A stretch of 64,000 nucleotides of DNA from NCBI GenBank assembly GCA_037693485.1, contig CM075348.1:122833609-122897608 (forward strand). The letters are read 5' to 3'. Below, piece after piece: positions 1 to 11,100 of the stretch; within the stretch, counting starts at the first letter, position 1, and every line of letters starts with the position of its first letter. The translations under genes and the position numbers were made by a program. The DNA is from Kitagawia praeruptora (lineage: Eukaryota > Streptophyta > Magnoliopsida > Apiales > Apiaceae). Below the pieces are notes generated by a model. It was not told where the DNA came from. It was given only the letters and a program-made list of their open reading frames with translations, and ran no database searches.

Positions 1-213
1 AAAGAGAGATTTATTTTGTCAGCAGCTGCTAAAGGTATTTGTACACCTTTGGTAGAGTTTGTATTTAATTTATTTAATACAAACAGAGTTTGATTTATTC
101 GTTAGTTCTTGTTTATATAATCAAGCAAAAATCAGACACGATTATATAACTTGTATTCAACCCCCCCCCCCCCTTCTACAAGTTATTCGAGTTAACATCC
201 TCTTTAACGGATG
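1..213 (+). mobile_element. Probable 3' tail of an older copia-type LTR
   Basis: This flank ends with a C-rich stretch (about 160-174) followed by CTACAA and then GTTATTCGAG. The order matches the end of the neighbouring Sirevirus LTRs, where a CACCCCCTCT-like stretch is followed by a short spacer and the tRNA-Met primer-binding site TGGTATCAGAGC. The candidate site near 183-193 matches that PBS at only about 8 of 12 positions. No coding sequence was recognised. The next LTR starts at 214, so this piece was probably the insertion target. Only the tail is visible. Confidence 0.35.
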
Positions 214-1549
214 TGTTAGTCACAGAGGCATGCCTGAATACATCTAATAACAAGCCTAATTGTTTGTAATGCTTTGCATTACTTACATGACCCCTTAAAT
301 GGGGGACCCTCTAGTTGTAGAGTTTCTACTTGTTTTTAGTACTTGTAATAGGCACCAAATTTCTAGTTGTGTATATGTATAAATTAAGTCATGAAATAAT
401 GCTTGGAAGAAGATCCAGAGATCATGCCTCAAGCTTGAAGAACAAGGCTGCAAAATAAACACAGTTGGAATTTGAAGATTGAAGATTTGTCTAAGTACTA
501 ATTCAAGAAGTACTTTGGTCTATTCGAGAAGTTAAGGTTTCGAGAAGTCAAGGATTCGATATGTCAAAAGACATTGTTCGATATCTCAAGAAGTCAACCA
601 GTCAAAGCCTCATTCGAGAACTCAGGGATTCGACATGTATAACACTCTATTCGAGAACTCGAGAAGTCAAGAAGTCAAAGCATCATTCGAATTCTCAAAG
701 AGTCAACAAGTCAAAATTGCATTCGATATCTCAAGGACTTAGGAAGCTATTCGACATCTCAAGGATTCCAGAAGTAAAAGCTCTATTCGATAAGTCAAGG
801 ATTCCTGAAGAAAAGACTCATTCGAGGAGTGATTCGATAAGTCAAGAATCCAGTATTCGAGAACTCAGAGTTATCGAATTAATCAATTCTAGTTCTCGAA
901 TCAATCACTAAGTCATTTCTCGAATGGGTTCTTGGAGACAAAATACTGAAGCTGTACAAGTCAGAAACCTACAACAAGCCAAGACACTTTCAGGACCACT
1001 GTACTGTAAAGTGTTCATGGAAAGTCTACAAGAAGCTTAGAGAGATGTTAAAGAAGGCAAAAAACTGCTAAAGAAGTGGGTCTGAGCAGGTTTAAGGAAA
1101 GTAAAATTACATGTTGCTTAGACATTTACTTAAAAAGGGATAGACAACTTAGAAAGTTATTTTGTCTATCACCACATTTGTAATATGTAGGTTGTACACA
1201 TGTTCTATAAGTGTACAACCTCACTTCTCTAGTAGGAACAAGTTTTTCATTGTAGTTTTCATAGATAACATCTCTCATAGAAAAATGAAGCTGAGAATAC
1301 TAACATTTGTATTCATAGATTGTAGCAAGAATCTTTATCTAATATAACGTTAGATTAAAGTGAGTACTTGTGTCTTGTGTTTTATTTCCGCACGAATTTT
1401 CTGTTAAATACAAACACACACTCAACTACACATACAAACACACAGATTCAGACATTCAAAGAAACTGTTCTTAAAGTTGATTCGAAGAAAAGTTTAAAAA
1501 TACATTCACCGCCCTCTGTATTTTTCTTGTGTGTATTCCATACTCAACA
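214..1549 (+). repeat. 5' LTR of the Sirevirus
   Basis: This 1336 bp LTR starts TG and ends CA and aligns over its whole length with 20853-22172. Differences include small indels near its end, a 4 bp extra segment before the terminal CA, and scattered substitutions, so the insertion is not recent. A TATA-like TATAAATT lies at 378-385. A block of degenerate short repeats built on TTCGAGAA follows at about 510-905. The apparent 116-aa reading frame at 561-911 is made of these repeats and is not taken as a gene. Confidence 0.88.
505..905 (+). promoter_or_regulatory. LTR block of TTCGAGAA palindromes
   Basis: The motif TTCGAGAA or a near variant, often followed by GTCAAG or CTC, recurs through this block; examples are near 514, 538, 617, 650 and 855. 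TTCnnGAA is the inverted-pair core of plant heat-shock elements, so the block could bind heat-shock factors, but that is inference. The same block is in the 3' LTR at about 21140-21545. Related motifs in the opposite orientation (GAGTTCTCGAAT) lie behind pol at 7640-7810. Confidence 0.45.
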
Positions 1550-1551
1550 AG

Positions 1552-1563
1552 TTGTATTAGAGC
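1552..1563 (+). other. Degenerate primer-binding site
   Basis: TTGTATTAGAGC sits two bases after the LTR end. It differs at two positions from TGGTATCAGAGC, the site complementary to the initiator tRNA-Met 3' end used by copia elements. Compare the perfect copy at 22175-22186 behind the 3' LTR. Confidence 0.65.
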
Positions 1564-1606
1564 AGGCTGTAAATCAAAACAGAAAAAAATCATAAATACA
1601 CCAAAG

Positions 1607-2995
1607 ATGACAGGAACAGTGAAGGTCCCTAAGTTTGATAAAGACAACTACAACCTCTGGAAAATCAAGATGATGTTGTTCATCAAAGCTGCTAGCCCTC
1701 TATATCCTGAAATTCTCAAGAATGGTCCATTTTTTCCATAATATGAGATTGCTGAGAAGATTGTTGGAAGAGTGACCATTCCAAGATCATATATTGCCAA
1801 AGATCCGTCCAAATAGACAGACACAGAGAAGGAGAAGGTTGCTCTTGACAGTCATTTAATGTTGTGAATCATAGATTCAATGGAGATGTCAATGTATGCC
1901 AACATTGCTTTTTGCACAACAGCAAAAGAGATGTGGGATCACATTGAGATTCTGTATGAAGGGACAAAGGAAGTTAGAGAAAACAGGAAACAGATACTGG
2001 TCACTCAGTATGAAGCATTCATGGCTCAGCCAAAAAAAAGCATCACTGAGATGTTTGAGAGATTTCACAAGCTGGTGACTGAGCTATAGATGAATGGAAA
2101 AGCCTACAATACCAAGGAGCTAAATATGAAATTCTTACTCTCTTCACCTAACCACCTAGAACAAAGGGTCATCTCTCTCAGGAAAAGAGATTTGAACAAA
2201 GATACATATGATGTGCTCTACGGTGTGTTAAAGACTCATAAGCTTGAGTTGTTGTAGAAAAGGGCTATTCGAGCCAACCAAGGCAAGATGATCAATACAT
2301 CTTGTGCCCTGATTGTGAACAAATCAATCCAGGACCTTGAAGCCTCTACAAGCCAGCTGAGAATTAAAGAAATAGTGGATGAAGAGCCTGAAGTGGGAAT
2401 GCCTGAGACTGTTGAGGAGGAAAAGGAAGAAGATGAGTTTTACACTCTTGAGGAGTTGGATGCAATGGAAAATACATCATTTGCATTTATGGCTAGAAAA
2501 TTTCCAAATATCAAATTCAAGAGAAAACAACCCTTCAAACCAAAACCTCAAAATCATTCATTCAACAAGAGCAAAGCACCTATAAAGCCAAACAAGAAAA
2601 AATTCAAAATTGGCTATGTGGATAGGTCATCTGTGAGATGTTATAGATGCAGTACCCTAGGGCATTTTGCTAGTGAATGCAAGAAGCCTAAGAAGAAGGG
2701 CAAGGAGTTTCTTGAGCTTGAAGCTAAGTATGAGGCCCTTCTTAGGAAGCAAACACCAGGCAAGGCGTACATAACTAAAGGAAAATATTGGGATGATACT
2801 GATAGTGATGAAGAAGAGCAAGAATTCTGCAATTATGCCTTGATGGCCAATTCAAAGGAAGAAACATCTTCATCAGACTCTCAAGTACCATTTCTCACCA
2901 CCATAGACATGTTTGTTTCTGAATATAAGGATATGATTGAACAATTATCTGTTGAGATGTTTAACATTCATACTAGTATGACTGCTGCTAATTAA
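1607..2995 (+). pseudogene. Sirevirus gag (nucleocapsid), broken
   Basis: Gag forms the virus-like particle and packages the RNA. The ATG at 1607 follows the primer-binding site by 43 bases and opens a frame with the copia gag start pattern (lysine-rich, FDKDNYNLW near residue 9). The frame is cut by stops at 1739-1741 (TAA), 1814-1816 (TAG), 2087-2089 (TAG) and 2255-2257 (TAG). The longest surviving part is 2288-2995 (235 aa). It contains an acidic region, a lysine-rich stretch and one zinc knuckle of the form CX2CX4HX4C (CYRCSTLGHFASEC) at about 2638-2680. A TAA ends it at 2993-2995. The product cannot be made as one protein. Confidence 0.85.
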
Positions 2996-4090
2996 TGAAG
3001 AAATTGTGAAACTGTCTACTAAGAATGAATTGTTAAATAAGAGAAATGTAGAACTAGAGCTAACTGATATACAAGTAGAAAACCTTAAGAAAGAAATTGA
3101 GTATCTAGAAAATAAGGTTCTATGTGCTAGTCAGATTGAAAAGGCTCTTTGTGATGAGTTAGTTGAAAATGAGTTTAAACTAAAGACCTTTAAGAGCTCC
3201 TCTAGCCTATTGCAGTCCTATCATGAGAAACATCAAGAGAATGCAAAGGCTGCTATTGGGTTTGACTATGACACTCTCAGGAAGAGGAAAGGCTGTGATG
3301 TCACTGTAGATGACAAGGTTGTTCATGAGAATGTGCCTCATGTTTTGAAAAATGCTAAGACACCTATCTTTAAGGAGTCAACACTTGAAATTGATGAGGA
3401 AGCCTTACTTATCAAGTAAATGTTGATTGATGAGGATGAAGCACACTCAAGTAAACAAACAGCACCCTCTAAGAGTGAGAGTGCCAAGTTGAAAACCAAG
3501 AAGCCTGTTGGAGTTGAATCTAAAACTGAAAAATCTGTTAAGTTTGAACCAGCTAGAAAGGATGAATCTGTGAAGAATGTGACTAAAAAGAAACAAAACA
3601 GAAATGGCAAACTAGGGATAACCAAAGATACCAATTATGCTTATTTTCCTAATGCCCCTAGAAAAACATGTCAAAACTGTTTTAGTACTAATCATTTAAC
3701 TCAACTTGCAAGAAACCTGTTGGAAGTGTGCATAAACCTTTCTATGATTGCTTTGTGCCTTTAAGACATAGAGACTCTCCATTCTGTGATAAATTTGACT
3801 GTATGCCATGCAATATGAATGTTATGACTAGCTGTTTCAATTTGAGAAGGCAATTCATTGATGGTTGTATCAGTCACAATTCTCACACACACTCCACAAG
3901 GTCAAAGTCTTCAATTCCTCCTAGAGCTAGGAAGGTACCTCTATCACCTAAGTCTAAGAACTCAAGTTCCAAGACTCCTAGCTGTGATATGAAGACTAGT
4001 CCTAAGAAAGTTGGTAAGCATGATGTTTATGATAAAAATGTTTCTAAGCCAGGTGGACCCAAACTTGTTTGGGTACCGAAGAAAAAGTAA
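2996..4090 (+). pseudogene. Gag C-terminal coiled-coil and Lys/Ser-rich linker
   Basis: Three consecutive frames (3006-3419, 3420-3764, 3728-4090) bridge the gag zinc knuckle and protease. The first has heptad-like Leu/Ile spacing with many Glu and Lys, typical of the coiled-coil that extends Sirevirus Gag. The later frames are rich in Ser, Lys and Pro. A second Cys/His cluster near 3667-3720 may be a decayed zinc knuckle. A TAA at 3417-3419 and a frame change near 3730 break the region. The end at 4090 runs directly into the protease-coding segment in another frame. Confidence 0.6.
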
Positions 4091-4104
4091 TACATTTGTG
4101 TTTT

Positions 4105-7100
4105 CAGGGCAAAGGGAAGGAAAAGAAAGTCATTTGGGTGTTGGACAGTGGATGCTCAAACCATATGACTGGTGATATGGCCCTACTATCATAGTATGAA
4201 GAAAAGGCTGGCCCTATGGTTACTTTTGGAGATGACAACATTGGTAACACATTAGGATATGGCAAGTTGGAAGTTGGTAATGTCATCATTGAAGATGTAG
4301 CACTGGTTAAAGGACTCAAGCATAATCTACTGAGTGTTGGTCAGTTTACTGGTAGAGGTTTCAAAGTGAATTTTGACAAGGATGAATGTTTGATCACTCA
4401 TAAGAAGACTAGTGAACTTGCTCTAACTGGAGTAAGAAAAAGGAGCCTGTTTGTAGCCAATATGGAATCCGCAAACAAGGACAAAATTTGTTGCTTTACG
4501 CAAAGGCATCAAATGAAGATTGTTGGCTGTGGCATAAGAAGCTATCATGAACTTCAAAACCATTAATTTTCTAGTTAAAAGAGAGTTAGTGAGAGGCATG
4601 CACACTTGAGTTCTATCAAGAAGGAGTGTGTAAGGCTTGTCAAAAAGGATAAATGAAAAGATCTAGCCACAAGTCAAAGACAATGACATCCACCAAGCCC
4701 TTAAAACTAATTCACAAGGATTTGTTTGGGCCTGTCAACATCATGTATCTTTCAAGAAAGAAGTATGCCTTGGTGATGGTTGATGACTACTTTACAAGGC
4801 ATACATAGGTGGAATTTCTAGCATCAAAGGATGAGGCTCCACAAGTGATCATTGAGCACATAAAGAAAGTTGATAAAGAAGCAAAGGCCAACAATGCAAG
4901 TGTGATTGCATTGAGGAGTGACAGTGGAACAGAGTTCAGAAATACTATCCTTGAGGCATTCTGCAAAGAGAGTGGTATTTCACAACAATTCTCAGCTCCA
5001 AGAACTCCACAACAGAATGGAGTTGTTGAGAGAAAGAATAGGACTCCGATTGAAGCTGCTAGAACAATGTTACTTAAATGCAAAAATGCCTACATGTTTT
5101 TGGGCTGAGGCTGTGAGCACTGCATGCTACATTCAAAATAGAACCCTCATCAACAAAAACACTAGAAAGACACCTTATAATTTGATGACTGGAAGGAAGC
5201 TACTCTTAATCATGTTCATGCTTTTAGAAGCAAATGCTTTGTGTTAAAGGACAATTCAGAATATGTTGGAAAATTTGATGCAAAGGCATCTGAAGAAATA
5301 TTTCTTGGCTATTCTATGGAGAGAATTGCTTACAAGGTTTATGTCATCAGTCAAAAGAAAGTTATGGAAAACACAGATGTGACATTTGATGACAATAAAC
5401 TACCTGGTCTAGAAGAAGCCAATGATGAAGATAAAGATCCATTAAGATTTGAAAACATGGATGATTCTGATGAAAAGATTGAAGCTAAAGTGGAGCTTAC
5501 AACCCAACAAACTCCAGTGAATGATGAAACAAGAGAAGAGTCTGTGCCAATCAACAGTGAGGATTCAATCACCCAAGACACACCTGTGAATGGGAGCACT
5601 TTCACAGGGGGGGAAATGAATACGATCATGTTTTGGATGATGAAGCAACATCAAATGTGAGAAATTAAACTGAGCATTCAAGGAAATGGGATAGATCACA
5701 TACTGCAGAGCAAATTATTGGAGATCTTAATGCAGGAGTGAGAACAAGAAGAGCAACTCAAAATGAGTGTCTCTTTGGCTGTTTTCTGTCCCAAGTTGAA
5801 CCTAAGAAACTTGATGATGCATTGTTGGATCCAGACTGGATTATTGCTATGCAAGAGGAGCTGAATCAATTTAAGAGGAACAAAGTATGGGAATTAGTGC
5901 CTGCACCAAAAGACAGAACCATTGTTGGAACAAAATGGGTTCTGAAAAATAAGATGGATGAAGATGGTGTAATTGTAAGGAACAAAGGAAGGTTGGTTGC
6001 AAAAGGTTATTCTCAACAGGAAGGCATTGATTATGATTAGACTTTTGCCCCTGTTGCTAGGTTGAAAGCCATTAGAATTTTCTTGGCATATGCTGCACAT
6101 TCAAATTTTAAAGTCTGTCAAATGGATGTCAAGAGTGCATTTCTGAATGGAGAATTGGAAGAAGAAGTATATGTGCAACAGCCACCTGGCTTTGAGGATC
6201 CACATTTCTCAAAATTTGTCTACAGATTGCTTAAGGCACTTTATGGGCTTAAGCAGGCTCCAAGGACATGGTATGACACTCTATCACAATTTTTTCTTGA
6301 AAATCATTTCACTAGAGGCACCTTGGACAAGATACTGTTTTATAAGAAACATGGTAATGATATTATCCTAGTTCAGATCTATGTGGATGATATCATATTT
6401 GGTTCTACTAATGAGAAGCTGTGTGAAAGATTCTCTAAGCTCATGCAAAGCAGATATGAGATGAGCATGATGGGAGAGTTGACATTCTTTCTTAGATTAC
6501 AAGTAAGTCAGAGAAAGGATGGTATCTTTATCAGTCAAACCAAGTACATCAAGGATCTTTTGAAGAAGTTTGATTTGGAAGATAGCTCACCTGCAAAGAC
6601 ACCCATGGCCATGGCCATTTCCACTAAATTGGATGAAGATGCTAAGGGCAAGAAAGTGGATATTTCAGTCTACAGAGGCATGGTTGGTTCCCTACTCTAT
6701 CTCACTGCAAGTAGGCCAGACATTATGTTTGCAACATGCCTGTGTGCAAGGTTTCAATCAAATCCTAAAGAATCATACATGATTGCTATTAAAAGGATCT
6801 TTAGATATCTGAAGGGCACTCCAAGCTTGGGTTTATGGTATCCTAAGGACACATGGTTCAATCTGGTTGGTTATTCTGATGCTGATTATGCTGGATGCAA
6901 AGTGGATAGGAAAACCACCTCAGGTAGCTGCTAGTTTCTTGGACAAAGGTTAGTTTTTTGGTACAACAAGAAACAACAATTTGTGTCAACTTCCATAGCT
7001 GAGGCTGAATACATAGCTATTGGGAGTTGCTGTGCTCAAGTACTTTGGATTAGAAATCAACTTAGAGACTATGGACTTGTGTTGGAAAAGATTTCTATCA

Positions 7101-7330
7101 TGTGTGACAACACAAGTGCAATCTCTATAGTTGCAAATCCTGTCAATCATTCTAGAACAAAGCACATTGACATCAGATATCATTTTATCAGGGAACATGC
7201 AACTAATGGAACCATTGAGTTACATTATGTTTCCACATATAAACAATTAGCTGATATATTAACTAAGCCATTGGATGAAGCCACCTTCACAAGGTTGGTT
7301 AGTGAGACTGGAATGCTGAATCCCTCATAA
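4105..7330 (+). pseudogene. Copia pol: protease, integrase, RT, RNase H, broken
   Basis: The domain order is copia-type. The aspartic protease is at about 4110-4200, with catalytic DSG followed by HMTGD. The integrase core is at about 4690-5240, with Asp in VDDY, Asp in SDSGTEF and Glu in GVVERKNR. Reverse transcriptase is at about 5800-6560, with YVDD near 6378. RNase H ends at 7330. In-frame TAG stops lie at 4192-4194, 4806-4808, 6038-6040 and 6932-6934. Frameshifts lie near 4560-4690, 5090-5240 and 5660. The zinc-binding N-terminal part of integrase is badly eroded. The remaining stretches are still easily recognised, so the decay is moderate. It is non-functional as it stands. Confidence 0.92.
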
Positions 7331-8198
7331 TCTGGCTAAGTGAAAATATCAACTAATTTGTTACAGCAGTAAACACTAACTCTATCTAAATGCTCAATAT
7401 TTTTGGAGTAAGTGTTGGCTGAAATATGATTTATAAATATTTCAAATCTGTTGCATATGTTGAAAAATCATATTTTGTTAACTTGGAATTTCTATGAAAT
7501 TTTAAGAAAATCACTATTTAATTTGTTAGAGTATTCTTCATTGGATATTTCTGGTGAATTTTAAAAGATAGTGAAAACTGAATTTTATGAGTGAAAGTAT
7601 ATTACGATGAGTCAGACTTCTCTAATGATTCATTTTATGTCACTGCTCGACTTCTCTAACAATCTCTTTAGAGTACTCTTGAGTTCTCGAATAGAATATC
7701 TTGGAGATATCGAACAAGGACACACTTGACTTCTCGAATATGGTATTTGAGTTCTCTAATGGCTGAGTTCTTGAATAGTGCTTCTTGAGTTCTCGAATCA
7801 TTTGAAAAGGCTGAATTCTCACTGAATTTCAATCGATTTTGGATTTTGTCTAAAATATTAATTCACTCATAAAAACATATTTTTTATTCAATTTGGAATG
7901 TCTTTAAATTGGATAAACTGCCAGCTGTGGGTTACTACCTGCTTGAGTTATGGAATTAGCCATTCTAAACATATCGAATAGTTGTATTACACTTATTGAA
8001 TGTCTGACTTGTCGATACAAAACATATATCTAATCGACAATTCAAGAGTTTTTATACTTATACAATTCCACAACTATTCTTCTCATTCCATTCAATTTTT
8101 CAAGCTCAAACCTTACCAAAACCTCTAAAAACCCTAACCATTCAAAGCTAAATTTCTTCTTCAAACCTTCGATTTCTTCTCTCTCTCTCCTATAAACA
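7331..8198 (+). promoter_or_regulatory. Spacer between pol and env-like ORF, with promoter-like leader
   Basis: No reading frame is supported here. The segment 7610-7830 contains several TTCTCGAA-type motifs, the reverse complement of the LTR repeat block. The last 150 bases change to a different composition: a TATA-like TTTTATACTTATAC at about 8050-8063, then a CT- and AAACC-rich leader ending CTCTCTCTCTCC just before the ATG at 8199. This resembles a plant promoter plus 5' UTR. A comparable arrangement precedes the env-like ORF of the other Sirevirus at 53490-53626. Confidence 0.4.
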
Positions 8199-11100
8199 AT
8201 GGCAAATTCTCAGTATAACGTTCCCCAAACCACCAACTTCATTGCTATTACCAGCGATGTTGAAGCATCGAACGCCAATTATAAGTGTTTTGTGAGATGA
8301 ATGTCTGACTCCTACATTAAAAGTGCACTCACGGCTAACCCAACACTGTACTTGGATATTCTCGAGCAATTCTGGGGCTCAACTGTGGTAGAAGTAAACG
8401 CTGTTGATGATGGGTCGCTGTCATATACCATCTACTGCAAGATTTAGGGCAAAGATCTAACTGTCACTACTGAGGATATGAATAGAGCACTGGGTCTTCA
8501 CCAGGATGCTTATGACCCACAAGCAACATATGAGGAGTTGATTGAATTCTTTGAATTCATAAGGTACACAAGCACCATCAAGGTTGGAACTTTGAACAGG
8601 AAATTTTTGAGAAAGGAGTGGAGCTATGTCTTTGTTACTCTCTTGCAAGTGTTCATTGCAAGGAAGTCTAGCTTCGACCAAATCAGTGCTCCTGCACAAC
8701 AAATAGGGTACTCTTTGGCCTATGGGAGGAAAATCAATGTGGGAAAGCTTATAATGCAAGAACTTTGTGGGAGACTTGGCAAGAACACGGCCAAGAGAGA
8801 AAATGACATTTTCTTCCCTCGTTTTATTCAATCGGTACTTAACCATGTAGATAATTCATTGATTGACTTAGATGGGATAGATAAAACTAGAATTGGTTAT
8901 CCTAAGTCCATGACCAAACTTATTTTGGTAATTTGGACACTAGGAATGATGTGGATGTGAGGCTTGTAATAACACATGTAATGCAGAGGTTATTTGAGTC
9001 TTACCCCCACAACAAGCCTATATTTGAATCCAAGTCTGAGTTAGCTAAGCCTAAGCTAGTAGCACAAACAGTTAACCCAGGGCTTGCTAACTTACCCCCA
9101 CATCCAAACAGTGAGCCAACTGCATCATCCTCTCAAAAGGGTGATGTGAGTAAAAAGGAGAAGAAGAAAAAGCAAGTTGTTTTTGAACCACTGAATTTGT
9201 TGACAGAAGCAGCTTTAAGTGCTGAGTTAGGTTTAGAAAGTGGGAATCCTGAGTCACCCTTGCTCAAGCCAAAGAAGAAGAAGAAAGTTAAGCAAACCAC
9301 CTCTTCAGTCACACAAATGGCTGAGGTTGTAAAATCAGGGGCAAACAGCTCACTAGATGTGCCCTCTCAACAGGGTGCATCTATAGAATCAAGCATCCTC
9401 AATGCACAAATTTGTAAAAAGTCAGCACCTGAGAGTAATAAGGATGGCACAATACTGAGTGGAGAGCACATCACTATTGAAACTCCCTCTATTTTTCAGG
9501 GGGAGTTGCCAAAATCCATTCCACACTACACTATTCTTACAGAATCTATCACTAATATTTCTTTGTAGCCTGCAACTCAAGCAATTGAGGAACAAGGCAT
9601 TGATCGCCAAGAATCTTCTTCTCTTGGTGAGCCAATGGACTCAAGTGACTTGGTGCATGACACCTTGCTCACCACCCAGGACATGGTAAGGGAATGCATG
9701 TTGGGGCATCTCCTGATGACACAATCACAAACACAGAAGTTCCACTAGTTTTTACTAGAGACTCTGTGCCTGTGTCATCTACTGTTGTAACTCATCCCAC
9801 TTTTGTGGAGATAACAGTAGTAGAGTCAACCCATCCGGTTATAGAAGTTACATATGTAACTGAGGAGTCTAGCTTGCCTAGCTCTAGCACTAACTTGGTT
9901 CAGGCCACATTTTTCAATGGCTGAGGCCTGTGTAACATGACAGTGCCTCAGGATCATCATCTGTTCCACCATAATTGATGGCTGAAGCACTACATTGCTT
10001 GCATGTGGAACAGTTAGAAGAGTTCTCTAAAATAGCTCAGAATCTTCTCACTAGCAACCTGCCCAATGCTGACTATGAAGCTATTCTTCTATGCCACAAA
10101 GAAGATGTAGAACTGCAACAGGAGAAGATTGCTGATGAAAATGAGAGAGATGGCAATGTGGATGCCTGGTTAAGTAGTAGTAAGGATTGCACCCTGGCTG
10201 AGGCTCTACAATATTTGAGAGAAGAATATCTGACATCTCTTGGATCAAATGCTAGAAACCTCTCACCTACTGAAGTGTATAAAGTTATAAATGAGGCATA
10301 TAAAGGAAGTTTAAAGGCTGCTCACTATCTTGGAAAGGGTATGAAGTCAGAGCTTAAAAATGTATGCAGAGATACAACCAAGGTAGTGAGTGAGCTCAAG
10401 AATCAATTTAATGCTGAGTTTCCTCAAATGGCATCTACAATCAAGGAAGTAAGAGGGTGCAAGAAAGTGTGCACTTCTTTGGATCTCAGCCTTCCTTCTC
10501 TACAAGATGGTCTCAAGAAGCTAACAACTGAAGTGGCCAAGCTCTCAAGTCAAACTCAATATTCCAATGCCCTTCTTAATGTTATGTGGAAGAACCAGTA
10601 TGGTGACAAGCTCATCTCTGAGGTGCCTGTTCACCAAATGAGCAAGTATGAAGTGGAGAGGCTTCAGAAACAATATTTATCATCATTCAGGGCTGAAAGT
10701 CTCAAAGAGTCCGTGGATAGGTTGGAAAAGGAGGTGTCTACACTGAAAGTTTACAATGCTCTGCTTATGGACTCTGTGGAGCTGTTGAACACTAAATTAG
10801 ATACTCAGTCTGCAACCACAACTGATGTACTTCTTAACCAGCAAAAGATGCTTTCTGCAATAATGCATCACATGAACCTACCTCTACCTTCAGATTCACT
10901 CTCTACTCAACCACCCTCATCTACTTCAAACCCAAAGGCCCCATCAAAGGCATCTATGTCTGTGAACAAGCCTAAGGGGGAGAAGAGTCTCAAAATTACT
11001 GATCAAACCAAACCTTCATAATCCACCAAACCTCAAGCCAAAGACAAGGCCAAAGCCATTCTCACCTCTTCTAGATCAACAAGAACTCCATCTCAACCAA

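Noticed and set aside
561..911. 116-aa frame in the 5' LTR (and its copy at 21197-21547)
   Set aside because: It is made of LTR short repeats (SRIPE, SQRVNKS) and lies in both LTR copies; there is no sign of a protein family.
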